Assembly: GCF_036785885.1 (NCBI RefSeq)
Contig: NC_092322.1
Coordinates: 37,593,994-37,657,993 of the forward strand
Length of the DNA: 64,000 nt
Origin: Coffea arabica
Lineage: Eukaryota > Streptophyta > Magnoliopsida > Gentianales > Rubiaceae
Direction: 5' to 3'
How positions within the stretch are numbered: the first letter of the stretch is position 1; each line of letters opens with the position of its first letter. Both the position numbers and the translations under genes were made by a program. Positions 47,834 to 60,416 of this stretch are shown here, one piece after another. The notes below the pieces were generated by a model. The model was not told where the DNA came from and did not search any database. It was given only the letters and a program-made list of their open reading frames with translations.

Positions 47834-49100
47834 TAGAACCAATTATCCATTTATGACCCCACTTAAAATTATACTTATATTTTTCTAAATTTTTTTCACA
47901 TGTTGTTTGACAAGAAATGATCACATTCTGTTGTGATTAGATTAATATGAAATTCAAATGTATCCCCTTAATACCCACCAAAAATTGAATTTAAATGTAT
48001 AATTGTTTTTTGGGATAAAAACATCATCATTTTATTAAATGTGTAATCATTTTCAATGGGTATAAATACGCAACGGATCTTCTGTCTCACACTCTGTGCC
48101 ACTCTCTGTGCCACTTTTTATTATATTGCTATTTCTCCTGCATAAATATCATGTTTTAGTTCTTTTTTGTTTTCTTAAGATCCAATAACTATTAATTGAG
48201 TAAAAAATAAATACAGCAGTTTCAAAAAAGCAATATATAATAGAAAATTAAAAATATAGCAGAAAATTCATCCCTAACAATTTCTACCAGCGGGTGTAGT
48301 TACACTGTCTGATTTGGAAACGGTTTAGTCCACTCTAAATTTTTCAATAGTCCCGTTGAGTCTGTCTCATTTTGCAATAGTATAAGAATAACTATAAATT
48401 GTTGCCGTCTAATGAAAATTTTATAAAAAAATACAGCACCCATTCGCTCCTTTGTCGCCGACTGTGGACAGTTCCCTCTTTTATAATTCTTTTTTACATC
48501 AATATAAAAGACATTTTGAAATGATTACCACTCATCTTCGAAGTCAATGGACTGGGCATCTGTCTTGGATAAGCGCCAAGTAGGAAAAGGAAAATCGTAT
48601 ATTTGGGCAGAGGATAAAGATCCCTAGCTTTGGTATGTATGCCTCTCATTTCGAATAGCTAGAAATTCCCTTGGATTTTCTGGTATTATGATGTGATTCT
48701 TTAGTGGAATTCTGTCCACAAAAGCTGTCTTGCTTTCTATCTAGGCTATCAAGGAATCTAAGATGTGGACAATTACAAATGAGCACATTCTATGCATTAC
48801 TTCATCCAAGTAATTGGGCAAAAGGATTACACCTACACTGACATGCATTTTGTACCATTTAACTGCATACACAGCTCATCTACAATTTAAACTTGAATAT
48901 AAAGCTTTTAGTTCATCAAAAGTTTAGCACAAATTAATTGTTAGCTGGCCAATGGTTAATTAATTTAGTCGATTAATTCCACTTTACCTTTCCAATTATA
49001 CTCAAACTTTTACTTTGATCTTTAAACTTTAAAACAGGACACATTAATGGCTAATCCACAAATATTAATCAATTGGAAGAAACAAAAAAAATGGTCATTG
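47834..49100. other. AT-rich spacer
   Basis: No gene recognised. The only structure seen is the 95-bp segment at 48645-48745 that copies 46388-46485. Confidence 0.5.
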
Positions 49101-49306
49101 AACTATATTCATTGAAGCCCCCCTCGGTTAGCTCGGGTGGCCTGTGTAGCCTCTTTAGGTGAGACAGGTCTGGGGTTCGACCCTGAGCTTGAGCAACCGG
49201 GATATCTTCCTGGGGCTCGGTGGGGCCCGCTCTCCTCGGGGTTGGGGAACTAGTCGAGTGTAGGTCCGGACACCCCCAACTGAAAAAAAAAAAAAACTAT
49301 ATTCAT
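49101..49306 (+). mobile_element. tRNA-derived SINE with target-site duplication
   Basis: AACTATATTCAT occurs at 49101-49112 and 49295-49306. The body has an A box (GTTAGCTCGGGTGG), a B box (GGGTTCGACCCTGAG), a 3' part GTAGGTCCGGACACCCCC similar to that of the SINE at 9.5 kb, and a poly(A) tail. It sits about 330 bp upstream of the cystatin-like gene. Confidence 0.88.
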
Positions 49307-49542
49307 ACATTTCGGGACTCTAAATACTTTTATGTACCATAAATGAACAGCAAGTTTATTCTTTCACTTCTTGAACTCAGCTCAGTCTTTTTTTTTTTTA
49401 TTTTGTTGAAACGATAGGAATTGAAACTCAGCTCAGTCACATATGTCAAATTTCCCCAAGTAGTACTCTAATTCAAATTTTGTAACTTTGATTCTTAATT
49501 TTTCACAAAGGGCATAAATGGGAATTAGGCCCAATACGTCGC

Positions 49543-49549
49543 ATATAAA
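49543..49549 (+). promoter_or_regulatory. TATA box of the cystatin-like gene
   Basis: ATATAAA about 90 bases before the proposed ATG at 49634, a normal plant distance. Confidence 0.55.
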
Positions 49550-49633
49550 TTGTAGGAGCCGGTTTTGTTTTGTTCCTCTAATAACTAACCACAATAACCT
49601 ATTCCCAACACTTTCTGAACCAACTACTACAAG

Positions 49634-50172
49634 ATGACTGAAGGTGCAACTAACTACAGTATTTTTTACTCTTTTGAGTTTTACATGCATGCGTTTATAG
49701 TTTTATGTATAAAAGAATATGCAGATAGTTTTCTTTTTGATTTTTCATGTTTATGCATAAAAGAATACGCAGCTTTTTATTTTCTTGGGACTAAAACGTT
49801 CTTGTTTCTTGATGGAAATCAGTGAAAGAATGTCAGTGCGCTGGAGTCGATGCTACACTGAAGCTAGGTGGAGAGATTAACACGTTGCCGAACAAATGTG
49901 AGCGCGAGGATAATTGGATTGCGATGAATCCTTCCGAGATTGAAGAGATCAAAAAGTTTGTAGAGGAAGACTACAAAAAAAGGACAGGCAACAATCTGAT
50001 GATTGAGTTTGTAAAAACCACCTCGAAATCCCCTTCAGGTGTCATTTACTACGGGCTTACTTTTACAGCTAATGATGGCAAGGAATATAGAGCACAGGTA
50101 AAAGAAGAACTTAACGAAGAGTTGGCTAAGCAGCTCATATGCTTTCAGCCCATCGAGGTCGATTGCTACTGA
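49634..50172 (+). CDS. small cystatin-like protein (two exons, 119 residues)
   Basis: Exon 1 is 49634-49643 (ATG ACT GAA G) and exon 2 is 49823-50172, ending TGA, with a GT-AG intron between. The product begins MTEVKECQCAGVDATLKLGG. The core EIEEIKKFVEEDYKKRTGNN, then LMIEFVKTTSKSPSGVIYYGLTF and DGKEYRAQVKEEL, fits the cystatin fold: helix, strand, first hairpin loop, strand and strand. Phytocystatins inhibit papain-like proteases through a QxVxG loop; here that loop reads SKSPSG and the LARFAV helix signature is changed, so inhibition is doubtful. There is no signal peptide. The N-terminus contains three Cys. A poly(A) signal AATAAA lies at 50299. Exon 2 alone is open from a GTG, but the tiny first exon supplies the ATG. 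Fold assignment is by pattern recognition and moderate. Confidence 0.7.
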
Positions 50173-51629
50173 GAAGGACTAAACATATATGCATTCTGTC
50201 AACTATTTTAGTGTGTGGTTTATAATTATGGATGTTTCTGATGTATTGTCAACTTGTGGAAGGTGCAATTGAACCACCAAAATTGCACCCATATGTTAAA
50301 TAAACTAGAAGGATATCACCATGCGATGTGATTATATAATGTATACATGCCCAGCTAGTAATCATGGCCCGAGTTAAAAGCATTGATATACTAAATTAAG
50401 GAAAGTGAATAAAGCTGAACATTTTGGTCACAAATATTTAATAGTCATCTGAGCCAGGTAGAAGTCTGTGTTTTTAAATTCGGGCCGGATCGGCCGATCC
50501 AACCGATTCGATCGAAAATCGGCCAGGTAATTGGTCCGAGTTACCCAAAAATTGAGATGGTAGAAACTTGGTCAAACTCAGGTCAAAACGTGGGTTTGAT
50601 CGGAAACTAGTAAAACTAGCGAGAACCCGACTTTTTTATTTTCCTTGTTTGCTGACTTTCTTTTTTTTTACCTTTGCATCTGATCTAAGTCCCTACTAAT
50701 CCCTCGCACCTCTGCAAAGTACAGACCCATTTTCACCTCTTTGGCTCCTTCAATTCAGCTATCACAATCAATCCTTGATATTTTTTCTAAACAAGATTTA
50801 ATCTTAGATCTAAGGAAAAGACCAAAAAAAAAAAGAAAAGAGAGAAAAAGAGATGAAGAAAAGAGAAGTTTCGAGAAAAAAGATAAAAGTTAGATTATTT
50901 GTTAGTTTTGAAAACAAATAACTAACGATATAAGAATGGAAATCCTAAAAAGAAAGAAGAAATAAGAATGGAAATAAAATTTGAAACAAAAAATTCAAAG
51001 TAGAAAGAGTGGATAAAATCTAAGGCTTATTTCCCAAAACATTTGGAGTGGCTGCCTAAGAGCTTTCGCCGTCGACGAACTTGAGACTTGAGAGCTTATG
51101 CTGCTTTCCATCCCTTCTTTGGATTATTTCAAAAGCAAAAAAGGATGAGTGGACATGAACGGCAAGAGAAGAAGAATGAGAAGAGGTAGCATAAGAATAG
51201 AGGAAAAGGAGGAGCGAACTGGGGGACTACTAACATGGGGTTAAAAAAGCTTGTTCAATATTATGTTCTAACCCCTTGGGTATTGAAAAACTATTAACAT
51301 ACCTAGAAATGTTTCATAATCTATAAATATTGTCCATAAATTTAACTTTAAACTTGTAAGTATGCATTGAATTATATTAATTGCTACTTAAATGTCTTAA
51401 TTTCTTTGCACTTTCTTATTAAATAGTTTTGAAACATCAAACACATATGTATACACCTTTATCGATATTAACAAGATTTTAGTTATTTTACATAATATTT
51501 TAATTTTAAATAATTTTTATTAATAATACCATATTGAAATTATGGCATCTGTGAGGATGACTTCAATATGTCAATCACTATTTTGGTCTTATAATTTTTG
51601 TGTTACAGTCAAGTCTTGTTGGACTAAAA

Positions 51630-53426
51630 GTGTCTGTTTGATAATATAAAAAAGGGGTTAATTACATTTACCTCCCCTGAGGTTTGACCATATTACCAAT
51701 TAATCCCTGTAATTTGTCCAAATAATGGTCACACCCTTTGAATGATCAAACATTTAACAAAAACCCCCTTAATGCCGAAAATGCCCTTTTTGAGGTCATA
51801 TTGCATTAAAAAAAGAACATATTTTTATTTATTAACCTTCAAGTAATCCAAAATAATAGAAAAAAGTTTTTGCTTATTATTTTATAAAAATCATATCTTT
51901 GCTTCCATAAATAGTTTTGAATCAATAATTATTTTAAATCTTAAAAATGAATATTAAAAATTAGATAAATTGAAAGAAAAATAAAAAAAGAAGCAATTAT
52001 TTTAAATCCTCAAGTATGGTTCGAATTTGTGGTTCAAGGCATGTTGCGGAGAGCACAATGCATGTTTTCCTCAATTTGAACCATACTCCAGGAATTAAAA
52101 TAATTTCTTCTTTTTTAATTTTTCTTTCAATTTATCTAATTTTTAATATTCATTTTTAAGATTTAAAATAATTATTGATTCAAAACTATTTATGGAAGCA
52201 AAAATATGGTTTTTATAAAATAATAAGCAAAATTTTTTTCTATTTTTTTGGATTGCTTCAGGGTTAATAAAATAAAAATATGTTCTTTTTTTAATGCAAC
52301 ATGGCCTCAATAAGGGCATTTTCGGGATTAAGGGAGTTTTTGTTAAATGTTTGATCATTCAAAGGGTGAGACCGTTATTTGGACAAATTACAGGGATTGA
52401 TTGGTAATATGGTCAAACCTCAGGGGAGGTAAATGTAATTAACCCATAAAAAAGTGCTGAAACTGAATTCATTTAGACATTGAGATGTTTTGTGTGTTTG
52501 ATAAATAAAAATTTTTCTGCTGAACTTATTAAGTGGTGCTGAATTTGTATGTATTTTTTGCAGCACAAGAATCATAACTGAATGCTTAATTTGATAAGAA
52601 TCAAGAGATTTACTTCAACTACTTTATCTTATCTATCAAATATGTCCTTGTTTGTTAATTACATTCAAAATCCTTATCTAATTAAACAATCTAATATTCT
52701 TTATCCAAAATCCTTATCTAATTAAACAACCTGCCATTCTCTGTCTAATGGCTTTCTACTTCTATTTTGTCCCTATTTAATGACTTTTTTACAATTTCTC
52801 CATGCTCCTCATATCTGTCTACTCCTTATCTTTTTCCATCTTTCTACTCTTTCATAATTTTGTCATTTTTTTCCTCCCAATTTTTTTATTGCTACCGTAC
52901 TCACTAATCTTAAATTCATTATTTCCAAGGTAAGTGACATTGATTATTATTTGTTGTTTTGCTTCAACATTTTTTCCATTGAAGTAATTAAATTTCTATA
53001 TAATTTGGTGTGAATTTAAAACTTGTTTATTGCAGCTTCCTTTTGCTTATATTTGGACTTTTCTTTTCAAACTCTGATTTAAAAATATATTTGCACCGAT
53101 ATTTGGACTTTTCCATAATATTTTCTTCTTTTATATTACTTTGATTTAAAAATAAATATTGTCATTTTCATACCTAACAATTTTAAGCTAATTAAATCAT
53201 AGGTTCTATTTCCTTTTTGGATTAAAAGATAGAAGGGCAAAATTATACAATTTAGCTTATTAAATATTAAGTTATAAATGTTTATCAAACAGTATAAATA
53301 TGTTCAGTATTAAAATTCAGATATTCATATATCTCTTTTCAGTGCTTAATATTCAGCAAATTAATTGTTTCAGTATTCAGAATTCAGAATTCAGAATTCA
53401 GATTCAGTTTTATCAAACGAACCCTA
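51630..53426. mobile_element. hAT-like MITE interrupted by a MULE MITE
   Basis: The right end reads CAGTTTTATCAAACGAACCCT preceded by four AATTCAG units (53371-53403). The left end reads GTGTCTGTTTGATAATATA and, after the inner insertion, TGCTGAAACTGAATTC. Inverted ends GTTTGATAAAACTGAATYTGAATTC of this style mark a common plant MITE class. It has no coding capacity. Superfamily inferred, no clean 8-bp duplication. Confidence 0.5.
51655..52445. mobile_element. 791-bp foldback MULE MITE with perfect 9-bp target duplication
   Basis: It starts GGGTTAATTACATTTACCTC and ends with the exact inverse. The two arms, about 360 bp each, match almost throughout around a short centre near 52050. ATAAAAAAG is duplicated at 51646-51654 and 52446-52454. 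A 9-bp duplication with long inverted arms is the signature of Mutator-like elements. No coding frame. Confidence 0.92.
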
Positions 53427-53616
53427 AATCTAAACTTATGAAGTTGTAAACCACCAATTTAAAGGTAAAATTTGTATATTATTTTGATTATATATTATTA
53501 ATAAATATTTATGACATCATTTGGTTTGACTCCAGTTGAATTCGGTCGAACCCATTAACCCTTGACTCCTGAGGTCAACCGAGTCAATACCCGGTTCGAG
53601 TTTGAAAATATAGATT

Positions 53617-55795
53617 GAAGTTTAACAGTTATTCTAAATATGAAAACTGAACGAGTTCATTTTTAATCGTGAACGTTTATGTTGTAAAGTTGATGCCATT
53701 GCTGCCAACAAGATCATCTACAAAGTAAGAAGTTATAATGTTGAATGTGGTAACTTCGGATAACCTAAATCTTAGAGGAGAAGGTTTAATGCAACAAATA
53801 AGCGTCCTTATAATTCCTTCGTCCTGTGATCCCTATTCGGAAGGAAAAAAATTATAAACTTTTTAGTTATATATGTATCACACTATGGATAAAGCTAACA
53901 GATGTTTTCATCATAATAAAAAAAAATAATGATCACATTTATGTGTTCCTTTTATAATGAATTATTTCATTGTATAATAGATAAACAGTATGTATGATGC
54001 TAGAAAGTAGGAGACCTCTGAATCCAAAAAATTAAACTTCTATTTTTTTTTTTTTTTGTAGGTTTTGTTGCTAATCTAGTTATTTGCTGCTTTTCTTGGA
54101 TAGTGATTTTGCAGGTCCAACCTTCAGAACCAGGCAAGACGTCTTTTATTAGGATAAGATGTTCCATTTTGCAATTAAAAATAAAAGTACAAACATAACG
54201 ATTAATTGTTAAAAAAATTATATTGTTTACATTGTAAAGCAATCGCTATTCAATGACATGGATAATTAAACATGACCTACAAGATTTATCATTTTCATTG
54301 CTATCAAAAATACACTATTGCATCAAGAGTTCTTCAAGTTTCTTCAAAGAAACGGAAACCAGAGTTAAAATTAAAAGTATTATAAGTTAAACTAAGATAG
54401 AGAGCTAAAGTTGTTTTTCATGTCTAAGAACTAAACTCTTTCCTCAATAACCTGTTTCTTCTTGTCAAAGAGTCAAGAAAAGAGACTCCTAGAACCCCAA
54501 AAGGCTGGTACAAATCATTGCTATATATCAGATCAAGAGTGAAGAAAGAAACCAAAGTTCAAATAAGTTGGTAACTTACGCCTGACAACAAATCCCCGGG
54601 AGTTTGTGTACAAACCATGGGGGTTTGTTTGTGAGAAACCTTCGGGAGATTCTCCCAGGGTTTGTCTTCCCCTATTTCGCTATTTGAATTTAAATTCTCT
54701 GCCCACAATCCCTTGCAGCAACCACCAGAATCGATGATAAACACTCGGGGGTTTCTTTTTCTCTTTTTCTATGACTTTCCATTCTTCATCTTGTCAAATA
54801 CTTGATTTTCACAACCTCTTTTAATCTTTGTTGTGACTTCTTAAGTTTCTAATCATCACTTCATTAGTCTTTCATTTTACTTCCAATTGAGTTTGATCAT
54901 TTTACCCTACAAAAATAAAGAAATTTGTGAGTAAAATGATAAAATCACAACTAATTCATCTATCAACTCAAGGTCAAATTAGAGACCAAAATGAGCAACT
55001 TATATCATTTAACTTCACAAATTGACTCAAAAACAATATGAAACACCTTAAAAAATATTTAGAAAATTAGCCCTTATCAAGAATTTTCTATACAACTTGG
55101 AACCAAAAGCCAAGCAACTTTAACAATTAAATCTAGCTCAAATTTGACATCAATATGTAATATACCAAAAACACTAATCAATGCAGATTTCTAATTAGCT
55201 TGGTTTAAATTATTCCAACACTCTATATCAAAATCTCTTGAAAGACATTCCATAAGGATTCCTTGTATGCCAAAAAGTTTAAGGTTGATCAGCATATACT
55301 ATCAATGTGAAAATATCAATGTTAGCCATTTCTCAATCTTATTTTTGTATAGACTGATTTTATGGAAACTCAAAATCCGAATTCAAAAAGCATGTCGTTT
55401 GTAATACACTATATTAGTAAGGGTCCAAGTTTTTGTGGACTGCTCCAAGTTTTTGCATACTTCGTATGAAATGTTTGTATGGTGGCCAGTGTGTACTACT
55501 AAATTTATTATTCTTACATATTTGCTGATTACTATCTTTATTCCACCCATGTGATGCATTGAAGTTTTAATTTCATCCAACAATACAGCCTCTTCTCTAT
55601 ATGTTGGACTAATATCTTGGATACTTGATGGACGGAACACCTTTCCACTATAACCTGACAGCCTATTGCGTAACATCATAGAGAGAGAAAAAAAGAAACA
55701 AGTCATTGCATGAAAGAAACCATAGATAGAGTTTACAATTCAGATCCCATGCAAAGGCACAAAAATCACCCAATAGACCATAGCTTTTAGACAAA
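53617..55795. other. AT-rich spacer
   Basis: No gene or element with supportable ends was recognised. Short frames on the minus strand (54000-54242, 54559-54744, 55383-55706) lack motifs. Confidence 0.5.
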
Positions 55796-55800
55796 AATAA

Positions 55801-56662
55801 GGGTAAAGTGCACCACATGTCATCCAACTTTTCAAAATCTTATTTAACCCACTATACTATTTGTTATTTCAATTCACCCACAAACTATTAAAGGTGTTCA
55901 ACTAGGCCACTTTATCCTTTTTTCTTTGGGACATTTTCATCACATTTAAGACAAAAATTAGTATAGTGAGTTCGATGAAATTTTAGAAAAGTTTAGTGAT
56001 CGTGGGCATGCTTTTTTGAAAACATTTTCTGAAATTAAAGAAGAATAAATGGAAAAATAAATTTCTCAAAAAAGACAATTATAGCAAAAGTTATCATTGC
56101 ATTCCTAAACCATTTGGCAAAAAAATAGAAATATTTAGCAACAAAAAGTCAAGTTACTTTATACAAATCAAAAGAAATTTTTTTTTTAAAAAGTACGAGA
56201 AAATATTTGGGAAACTATTGTCGTTGTGAATTGGTAGAGAAAATAAGAAAATATATCTCATTATAAAAGGAAATTTTTCCTTCAAGCTTTGTAGTTTTTT
56301 TGTTGTTTTGCTCTTGTTATTTCCTTGCTAAAATACTTCTACTATATTGCCAAAAAAATAGGAACGCAATGGTCCCTTTTGCCATGATAACTTGTTGCTA
56401 AGAAATTGCTTCATCCTTTTATCCTTTTTTAGTTTCAAAACAATTTTCCAAAAAAGAATGACAATCCTCACTAAACCTTAGTAAAATTTTATTTAACCCA
56501 CGATACTATTTTTTGTCTTCAAAGTGACAAAAATGCCCCAATATTTGACCCAGAAAATTGACGCAATGACCCAATTGAACACTTTAAAAGTTTAATGGGT
56601 CATTGGACACAAAATAGTAAAATAATCTAAATAAGATTTTGAAAAAGTTTATTGACTACAGA
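55801..56662. mobile_element. TIR element with imperfect inverted ends
   Basis: CAACTTTTCAAAATCTTATTTAACCC at the left is answered in inverse at 56630-56655 (AATAAGATTTTGAAAAAGTTT). The similarity extends inward: TTAAAGGTGTTCAACTAGG against TTTAAAGTGTTCAATTGGG read inverted. Further internal copies of the CACTAAACTTTT motif occur near 56000 and 56470. Non-coding; probably a MITE. Confidence 0.55.
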
Positions 56663-59600
56663 CGCACTAATGAACATGCTGGTAGACGAAGCAAAATGGA
56701 TCCATCCACCAATCCTTCCACATAAACTAACCTTAAATGGATTTGGATGACCCATACGGGTGTTCATGGACCGCCGAGTAACCAGTCGACTTGTAATTTT
56801 GCTGATCCTAGCGACAACTAGTGGTTCAGCAAAATTGTATTCCATACGCTAATCATGTTCAATCGATTAATGGCTAATTAGTTAACCTATAGGATAGGCT
56901 CGAATATATAGGGTAATATAACCCTCTTGTATTTGTAGGAAAAAGAAAAATAGAATTAGATTAACAGAGAAAATGATACAATAGCTGTCCAAATTAACAA
57001 AAGTGTTTAATCCTACAACTCTAGAAAAACCACCAACAAAATAGAAAATAAAAAACACAATAGATAATTAAAACATGAAATATTCCAAATATTTATTTCC
57101 ATTTTTTATACTTCTTGAAATCTATTAATTCATTTTTTATTCAGGATTGCAAGTTGCTTTACAACAAAAAATGTAATCTCTAAAAATTAAAAACACAATA
57201 AATAGAGTGGTGAAGTGGATAGAATTTATGAGAAAGGAAAAGAAATTTTGAAGAAAGAGAGAAAACTGAATAGTAGAGTAAATGAAATTAGTGTCAACGA
57301 AAATAGGAAATGGACAAAGTAAATGAAAGATAGGGTTAAATATACAAGTTTATATACGTTGCGAAAAATAAAATGTATAATGGCATAGGGCTCATAAATT
57401 AAATTATTAGTAAATGATTAAACAATTATGGATTGATGTTTGAATACTGGCTATCTTAACCAATTATGGATTGAGGTTTGGATACTGGTTATCTTAACTG
57501 TGATTTTTGAAAATTAAAAATCATAGCCTAACCTAATTTTTCAAATAGGTTCAGGTAACCTAACCATTTTAAAAATTACGAGTTGGTTACTTTATTTTTC
57601 AATTTGGACCAATTCAATTTTCTCGACTGCTCACTTTTTCGATTGAACACCCCTAATGACCCATAAAAATTCAACATTTTTAAATGGATAACTATTTGAA
57701 TCCAATTGTATTGGTGAATTTAAATGAATTATCCATGTCATCCATATGCATCCACTTAATTTCAAAAAGAGAAAACACTTCCTGTGATTGCAAATATTAG
57801 AAGCCAAATTTTGTGGGACCATTCTATTCTCTCTTTCATGGCCTCCTCATATGCCAATAGCATTAGTTGAATTTTTTTCGTTTCTAATTTCTAGACTTCC
57901 TTTACCTTTTTGAAAATTATATTTTAGTCTCTATTCTTTTTTTTTTTAAATAAACTCTCACACAGAAATGGCTGCAAACACATTCTTTAGTAAGCAAGAA
58001 GCTAGAATGCATCAAACAATATCAAATTAAATTTTATTTTTTTATTCTTTTATTTATATAAATTAAGAATTTTTCTAATATGTGTCTCCATGGCATTGGT
58101 TAAGACGTATGAATGATACCTAACCTATCATGTAAATTCATACACTCATATTTATTACCTCCTCTATTTAAATACTTTCCCAAATTTATTTTCACTCTTA
58201 TAGAAAAAAAAATTGAAGCTATCTTACTCATTAGCCAAACTCTTTTATAAAAGTGGCTTTATTTTGTTTATCTAGGCGTCAAGCAAGGGAATTATAGTTT
58301 ATAGATGGCCCAACAATATAGCCTTTCTATAGTTTTTCTTAGCAATTAAATTAGGAAATTTCTCATTGAAAATGAAAAGCATACATTTTATCATAGGTCC
58401 TTATTATCATTTTTTTTTTTTAAAGGGATTATCATTTCATCTTTTATTCAGGCAACATTTTTTTTGCAACTAAATTTTATGTACAAAAATCAAAAACTTG
58501 AAACCTCATTGTTTCCTCATTTTGTTAAAATTTACTAGAATTAGGATTACAGTAGAGATTTCAAAATTTTCAAAATATGTTTTTTTGTGCAATACTTTGA
58601 TCTTTAATTTAGGACTTGGGAGGATATATGGATAAATGGATGGATAGTGCTTTTACATTGGCCGTCTAAATAGCATCCATGTAGATCCATTTATTTAATA
58701 ATTTTAATTGGGTTGGATCAATTTGATCCACTATCCATTTGACCAAAACTATTTGTCAACCATATATCCATTTTGTCACTTATGGTTGGAAGGGTAATGG
58801 TGGCTTGAAAGTGTGATCAATGAATTAAGACAGGAAACAAGGAAATTTGATGTAGAAAAGTTCCACCAGTTTCATCTTATAACTCTTTTTCATCTTATAA
58901 AGGTCCCACATTTTCATCTTGTGACTCGTTTGTTGGGAAAAAAAAAAAAAAAAGACTCTTTGTGTTGATTTTGGTTTAAGAGAGTGAGAAAGCCATAGAT
59001 ATTGGTGTTGTTAAGAACATCAAATCATTTGTTCATTTGGCCCTTCATGTTTAACTATTAGCCATTAACCCCGGATTAAGATCATGCACTACTGATGATG
59101 ACCAAACTAATGCCATTTTTGAAGCACTACAGATGATCACCAAACTAATGCCATTTTTGAAATCTGCATATGTGCTCTCTGTTCTTTGCAAAGAATAGCA
59201 CCTTCAGACTTGGCGACATTTGGAAGCGCCCAAAGGATTGGTTCTATGGAGAAACCTGAGTGCATATGGTCCAATTTACTGTTAGCCTAGTCATTTATAA
59301 AACATTTTTACAGCTAACCCAATTCCCAATTTAAGGTGAGAACATTGGCTGTCCTTCTGCTGTATATTCTAATAGAACCAGCATGTGCAACTGATAGATA
59401 TCCTCAAATTCCTGTCAAAGTTATAGAAAAATTAGCACCACATTGTTACAGAGCTACCCATAAAGTTAAGAGACAAATATGATAACTTTCTTCTCCACAG
59501 AGTGATTCCTCGATGAGATACCCCATCTGTCTCCAGTTGCCACAACAGAAGTTGCTGGGAAACTGTGGTCACAGAAATTAAAATCACATTAGTTGCTTTG
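56663..59600. other. AT-rich spacer with two small tandem duplications
   Basis: No gene seen. A 37/38-bp unit (ATTATGGATTGAKGTTTGRA) is duplicated at 57421-57457 and 57458-57495. A 38-bp unit (CCAAACTAATGCCATTTTTG) is duplicated at 59087-59124 and 59125-59162. Confidence 0.6.
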
Positions 59601-59614
59601 ATTTTAGAAGCACG

Positions 59615-60157
59615 TTATGCTTTCATTTTGCTTTGGATAATCTGGACAGGTTTAAAAGGTTCTATAGTTTGTGGGTGGATAAAATCAAGTTCGTGAAGAT
59701 GGAGGTAAGAGTATTGGGAGTTATTTTCGCGTGTGTCAGAATTTGTAGGAGGAGGAGGGGAAACCATGAAGCACTTTTGGAGCATGCATATCAGGAAGTC
59801 AAGGACAAAGGCAATACTACGAAAGTTTGAGACGCTGGCAATAATCAACAAAGTTACAGTATTAATTAGCAAAATGTACATTACTGGTAAGGGGGAAAAT
59901 AAGAGACTAAGTGTTAGCAAAATAAACGCCGCCAGGAAAAAAATAATCACCGTAGAAGATGGAGGACGCTTTCTGGCCACAACAGTTGGCTCACATGGTC
60001 TTCTCTGCTGTAAATGTAATAGAGAAGAAGGCGGCGCCGCCGTGGGACATGGAGGTGGGTGCGGGCAATAAAATAAGATTGTCGAAGCAATTGAAGAAAG
60101 AGCCAAAAGATAAAATAGTAAAAGAGAAGGAGGAAAGCTCCAGCACTCTATACACAA
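59615..60157 (-). other. possible membrane-protein reading frame without a start codon
   Basis: A 180-codon stop-free minus-strand frame is long for this AT-rich region and would encode hydrophobic segments (VIIFFLAAFILLTLSLLF, MYILLINTVTLLIIASV) between Pro-rich parts. It begins at TTG directly after a TAA and has no ATG before about residue 92, so it would need an upstream exon (an AG acceptor lies near its start). The opposite strand is also partly open. I do not recognise a family. It is probably chance or a decayed gene. Confidence 0.25.
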
Positions 60158-60416
60158 TTAAAGAACGCCAGCCAAGTTGAACTAAACATTAATGTGAAAG
60201 CACGACTTAATTATCCTTCAGTTGTTACTTCAACAAACTCTATACTTCTCTATCTGTATTACGTGTCCTTCATCAGAATCTGAAAAAATTAAGTAGTCAA
60301 ATATCTTATCATAAACCGACCGTAACTAACACAGTTTACGGGTTCAATTTCAGATGCAAATCCAATTTCCATCATCTAACCATTGTTGACATTGAAAACT
60401 GCAACTGCAAGACTCG

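Larger units (their letters stand above)
50471..53610. mobile_element. composite element with CGGTTCGA-type termini, host of nested MITEs
   Basis: The left end (TTTTTAAATTCGGGCCGGAT) and the right end (ACCCGGTTCGAGTTTGAAAAT) form imperfect inverted termini of the family also seen at 8382-9429 and 12488-12592. No transposase frame is present. The inside contains an AGAAAAG-rich segment (50815-51000) and, from about 51.63 kb, a second transposon. Outer target duplication not identified. Confidence 0.5.
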
